This document shows positions 14,455-16,719 of a stretch of DNA of 16,719 bases, in pieces (the first letter of the stretch is position 1; every line of letters begins with the position of its first letter). The notes below the pieces were generated by a model, which worked only from the letters and a program-made list of their open reading frames with translations, did no database searches and had not been told where the DNA came from. The position numbers and the translations under genes were made by a program. Source of the DNA: Burkholderiales bacterium (GTDB lineage: Bacteria > Pseudomonadota > Gammaproteobacteria > Burkholderiales > Ga0077523); contig JALORJ010000012.1 of the NCBI GenBank assembly GCA_025459035.1, forward strand, positions 1-16,719. Reading direction: 5' to 3'.

Positions 14455-16719
14455 GTGTCCGCCTCGATCGTCCTGCACGCGCTCGCGCGCGCCTGTGCCC
14501 GCCTCCGCGGCCGACCCGTGGCGGCGGTGGACGCCCTCGCGCGCAGGGCTGCTGCACACGTAGCCGGGATCGTGTGCGCCGTCGCGATCGCGACGGGCGC
14601 TGGTGCGCAGACGCTGTCCGACGCGCCACACGCCCGCGCGCGTCTCGTGGCCGAGACCACCGCGGCCCGCCCGGGGACCGATGTCACCGTCGCGCTCGTC
14701 ATCGACCACGACCCCGGCTGGCACACCTACTGGAAGAACCCCGGCGACTCGGGCATGCCGACCCGGATCGCGTGGACCCTGCCCGACGGGGTCACCGCCG
14801 GCGCGATCGCCTGGCCGGCGCCGAAACGGCTGCCGGTCGGCCCCCTCGCCAACTACGGCTACGACGGCGAGGTCCTGCTGCTCACCACGGTGTCGGTGCC
14901 GCGCACGTGGCCGACCGGCACGCCGTTGGCACTGCGTGCGAAGGCCGACTGGCTCGTCTGTCAGGACGTCTGCCTCCCGGGCGGGCAGACGCTGACCCTC
15001 GACCTGCCGGTGCAGCCTGGGGCGGCGCCGACCGACCCGCAGTGGGGGGCGCGCATCGCGGCCACACGCGCGGCGCTGCCCGCTCCGGCGCGTGGCTGGA
15101 CCGTCACGGCGCGCCCGGACGGGGCCGACGTGGTGCTGACGCTCGCCGCCGATCGCGCCGCTGGCGCGCCGTCGTGGCCGGCGACCGGAGCGCCCGCGCA
15201 GGTGTGGTTCTTCCCCGAGGCCGCGGATGTCATCGACCACGCGGCGACGCCGCGCGCGAGCGGAACCGTCGACGGCACGCTCGAACTGCGCGTCGCCGGC
15301 TCGGCGCAGTTCGCCGCGGGCACGCAGCGCATCGCGGGCGTGCTGGTGGCCGACGGCACCGACTGGCCGGCGATCACCGTCGAGGCGGCATGGCCCGGCG
15401 GGCGACCGACACCGAGCGCGTCGCCCGCATCGCCCACGACCCCCGCGATGTCGGCGGCCGACATCCGCGCCGCCACCGACGCCCCCCCGGCGTCACCGGT
15501 GTCCGGCGCGTGGGCCGCGCTCGGGCTCGCGTTCGTCGGCGGTCTGATCCTCAACCTGATGCCGTGCGTGTTCCCGGTCGTGTCGATCAAGGTGCTGGGG
15601 TTCGTGCGCGACGCCGGCGGTGCACCGGCACGGGCCCGCGCCCATGCGCTGGCGTTCGCGGCAGGCATCGTCGTGTCGTTCTGGGTCGTCGCCGGCGGCC
15701 TGCTGATGCTGCGCGCGGGCGGCGAAGCGCTCGGCTGGGGCTATCAGCTGCAGTCGCCGCCGGTCGTCGCGCTGCTCGCGGCGCTGTTCTTCGTGCTCGG
15801 ACTCAACCTGAGCGGCGTGTTCGAGTGGGGCGGCGCGGTGCAGGCGGTCGCCGGACGCGCGGCCTCGGGCGGCGGGCTCGCCGGCGCGTTCGGCAGCGGA
15901 CTGCTCGCGACCGCGGTGGCCACCCCCTGCACAGCGCCGCTGATGGGCGCGGCGCTCGGCTGGGCGCTGACGCAGCCCGCCATCGCGGCGCTCGCGGTGT
16001 TCACGGCGCTGGCGCTCGGCATGGCAGCGCCGTATGTCGTGCTGGCCTTCACGCCGGCGCTCGCGGCTCGCATGCCGCGCCCGGGCCGCTGGATGGAGAC
16101 GTTGAAGCAGTTCCTCGCCTTTCCGCTGTACCTCACCGTCGTGTGGCTTGTGTGGGTGCTCGCGGAACAGAGCGGTGCCGGCGCGGCCGCCCGCCTGCTC
16201 GCGGCGCTGGTGCTCGTCGCGGCGGCGCTGTGGGCGTGGCAGCGCTTCGCCGATCCAGGTCGCACCCGCGGTGTCGCGCGGGCCGTCGCGGCGGCGTTCG
16301 CGGTGGCGGCGATCGGCGTCGGCTGGCCTGCCGCACAGCCGCAGGCCGCCGTGACCGCACCAGCCGGCGACTGGGCGGCGTGGACCCGCGCCGCCGAGGA
16401 CACGCTCGTCGCGCAGCACCGCGCCGTGTTCGTCGACTACACCGCCGCGTGGTGCGTCACTTGCCAGGTCAACAAGCGTGTGGTGCTCGAGACCGATGCC
16501 GTGCGCGCCGCGTTCGCGCGGACCGGCGTCGTGCGCCTGCGCGCGGACTGGACCCGGCGCGACCCCGACATCACCGCCGCGCTCGCGCGGCTCGATCGCA
16601 GCGGCGTGCCGGTCTACGTCGTGCACCCGGCCGACGGCAGCGCGCCGATCGTGCTTCCCGAAGTGCTCACGCGCGACGCGGTGATCGCGGCGCTCGAGCG
16701 CGCGGCGCCGGCGCGCTGA
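14455..16719 (+). CDS. dsbD: protein-disulfide reductase, DsbD/ScsB type
   Basis: About 754 residues. Such proteins carry electrons from cytosolic thioredoxin across the inner membrane to periplasmic thiol proteins. The periplasmic N-terminal domain has WHTYWKNPGDSG and WLVCQDVCLPG (C169, C173), a CxxxC pair typical of ScsB-like members. E. coli DsbD has more widely spaced cysteines in this domain. The core has eight membrane segments between ~350 and ~640 and the two redox cysteines C371 (LMPCVFP) and C492 (ATPCTAP). The C-terminal thioredoxin domain has WCVTC (C667, C670) and a GVPVYVV cis-Pro region. All six redox cysteines are present. The stop codon is the last three bases of the window. 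The start is uncertain: GTG 14455 lacks a Shine-Dalgarno and gives a long N-region. In-frame GTG codons at 14518 or 14527 would give a normal 27-30 residue signal peptide ending GAGA. It lies 120 bp after the FecR gene on the same strand, so it may share the transcript. Confidence 0.93.
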   Translation: MSASIVLHALARACARLRGRPVAAVDALARRAAAHVAGIVCAVAIATGAGAQTLSDAPHARARLVAETTAARPGTDVTVALVIDHDPGWHTYWKNPGDSGMPTRIAWTLPDGVTAGAIAWPAPKRLPVGPLANYGYDGEVLLLTTVSVPRTWPTGTPLALRAKADWLVCQDVCLPGGQTLTLDLPVQPGAAPTDPQWGARIAATRAALPAPARGWTVTARPDGADVVLTLAADRAAGAPSWPATGAPAQVWFFPEAADVIDHAATPRASGTVDGTLELRVAGSAQFAAGTQRIAGVLVADGTDWPAITVEAAWPGGRPTPSASPASPTTPAMSAADIRAATDAPPASPVSGAWAALGLAFVGGLILNLMPCVFPVVSIKVLGFVRDAGGAPARARAHALAFAAGIVVSFWVVAGGLLMLRAGGEALGWGYQLQSPPVVALLAALFFVLGLNLSGVFEWGGAVQAVAGRAASGGGLAGAFGSGLLATAVATPCTAPLMGAALGWALTQPAIAALAVFTALALGMAAPYVVLAFTPALAARMPRPGRWMETLKQFLAFPLYLTVVWLVWVLAEQSGAGAAARLLAALVLVAAALWAWQRFADPGRTRGVARAVAAAFAVAAIGVGWPAAQPQAAVTAPAGDWAAWTRAAEDTLVAQHRAVFVDYTAAWCVTCQVNKRVVLETDAVRAAFARTGVVRLRADWTRRDPDITAALARLDRSGVPVYVVHPADGSAPIVLPEVLTRDAVIAALERAAPAR

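Noticed and set aside
3815..15240. Chain of very long open frames on the - strand opposite the TPS operon (3815-7057, 7070-9256, 9731-12745, 12778-15240)
   Set aside because: They are antisense to clearly conserved coding sequence and their translations are Arg/Ala/Asp/Gly-rich with no domain. Strong G/C at third positions removes stop codons from the complementary frame.

Overview
The window is about 16.7 kb of very GC-rich DNA that is almost fully coding. Strong third-position G/C bias also keeps long false frames open on the opposite strand. The gene families (OmpA-domain lipoprotein, two-partner secretion, DsbD with an N-terminal thiol domain) indicate a Gram-negative proteobacterium. The end of the OmpA domain, with two cysteines and a 'CLQ-x-DRRVE' type motif, resembles betaproteobacterial OmpA proteins, so a Burkholderiales-like source is my best guess. 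No rRNA, tRNA, CRISPR array, insertion sequence or phage gene was seen.

Left part (1-2890): a possible Ala/Pro-rich C-terminal tail of a gene entering from the left, a Crp-type regulator on the + strand, and convergent to it a MscS-type channel gene. Upstream of the channel gene, on the same - strand, lies an OmpA-domain lipoprotein with an unusually long low-complexity linker. A 204-bp intergenic region (2891-3094) with a strong inverted repeat separates the lipoprotein from the divergent + strand cluster.

Central part (3095-14334): a three-gene cluster that reads as one unit. It holds a TpsB outer-membrane transporter (two POTRA domains and a barrel), a 2710-residue TpsA exoprotein, and a periplasmic protein with two FecR domains. 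The FecR gene probably starts at a GTG that overlaps the tpsA stop codon by four bases. TpsB is expected to export TpsA through the outer membrane. The FecR-like protein is tied to TpsA synthesis by translational coupling, so it may assist export, display or sensing; this is inference.

The most striking feature is inside TpsA. Between the usual TPS/beta-helix N-terminal part and a beta-rich C-terminal part lies an array of about 20 diverged repeats of 55-95 residues (6479-10300). Their layout (GDRIG, sometimes an Asp-rich loop, then a strand ending SPxWN, then RGAVT, then NSLVG) parallels the FG-GAP blades of integrin-type beta-propellers. A second theme is thiol chemistry. Both FecR domains are followed by a CxxxC pair. 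TpsA has only two cysteines, one of them its penultimate residue. The next gene is a DsbD/ScsB-type thiol-disulfide reductase, which ends exactly at the window edge.
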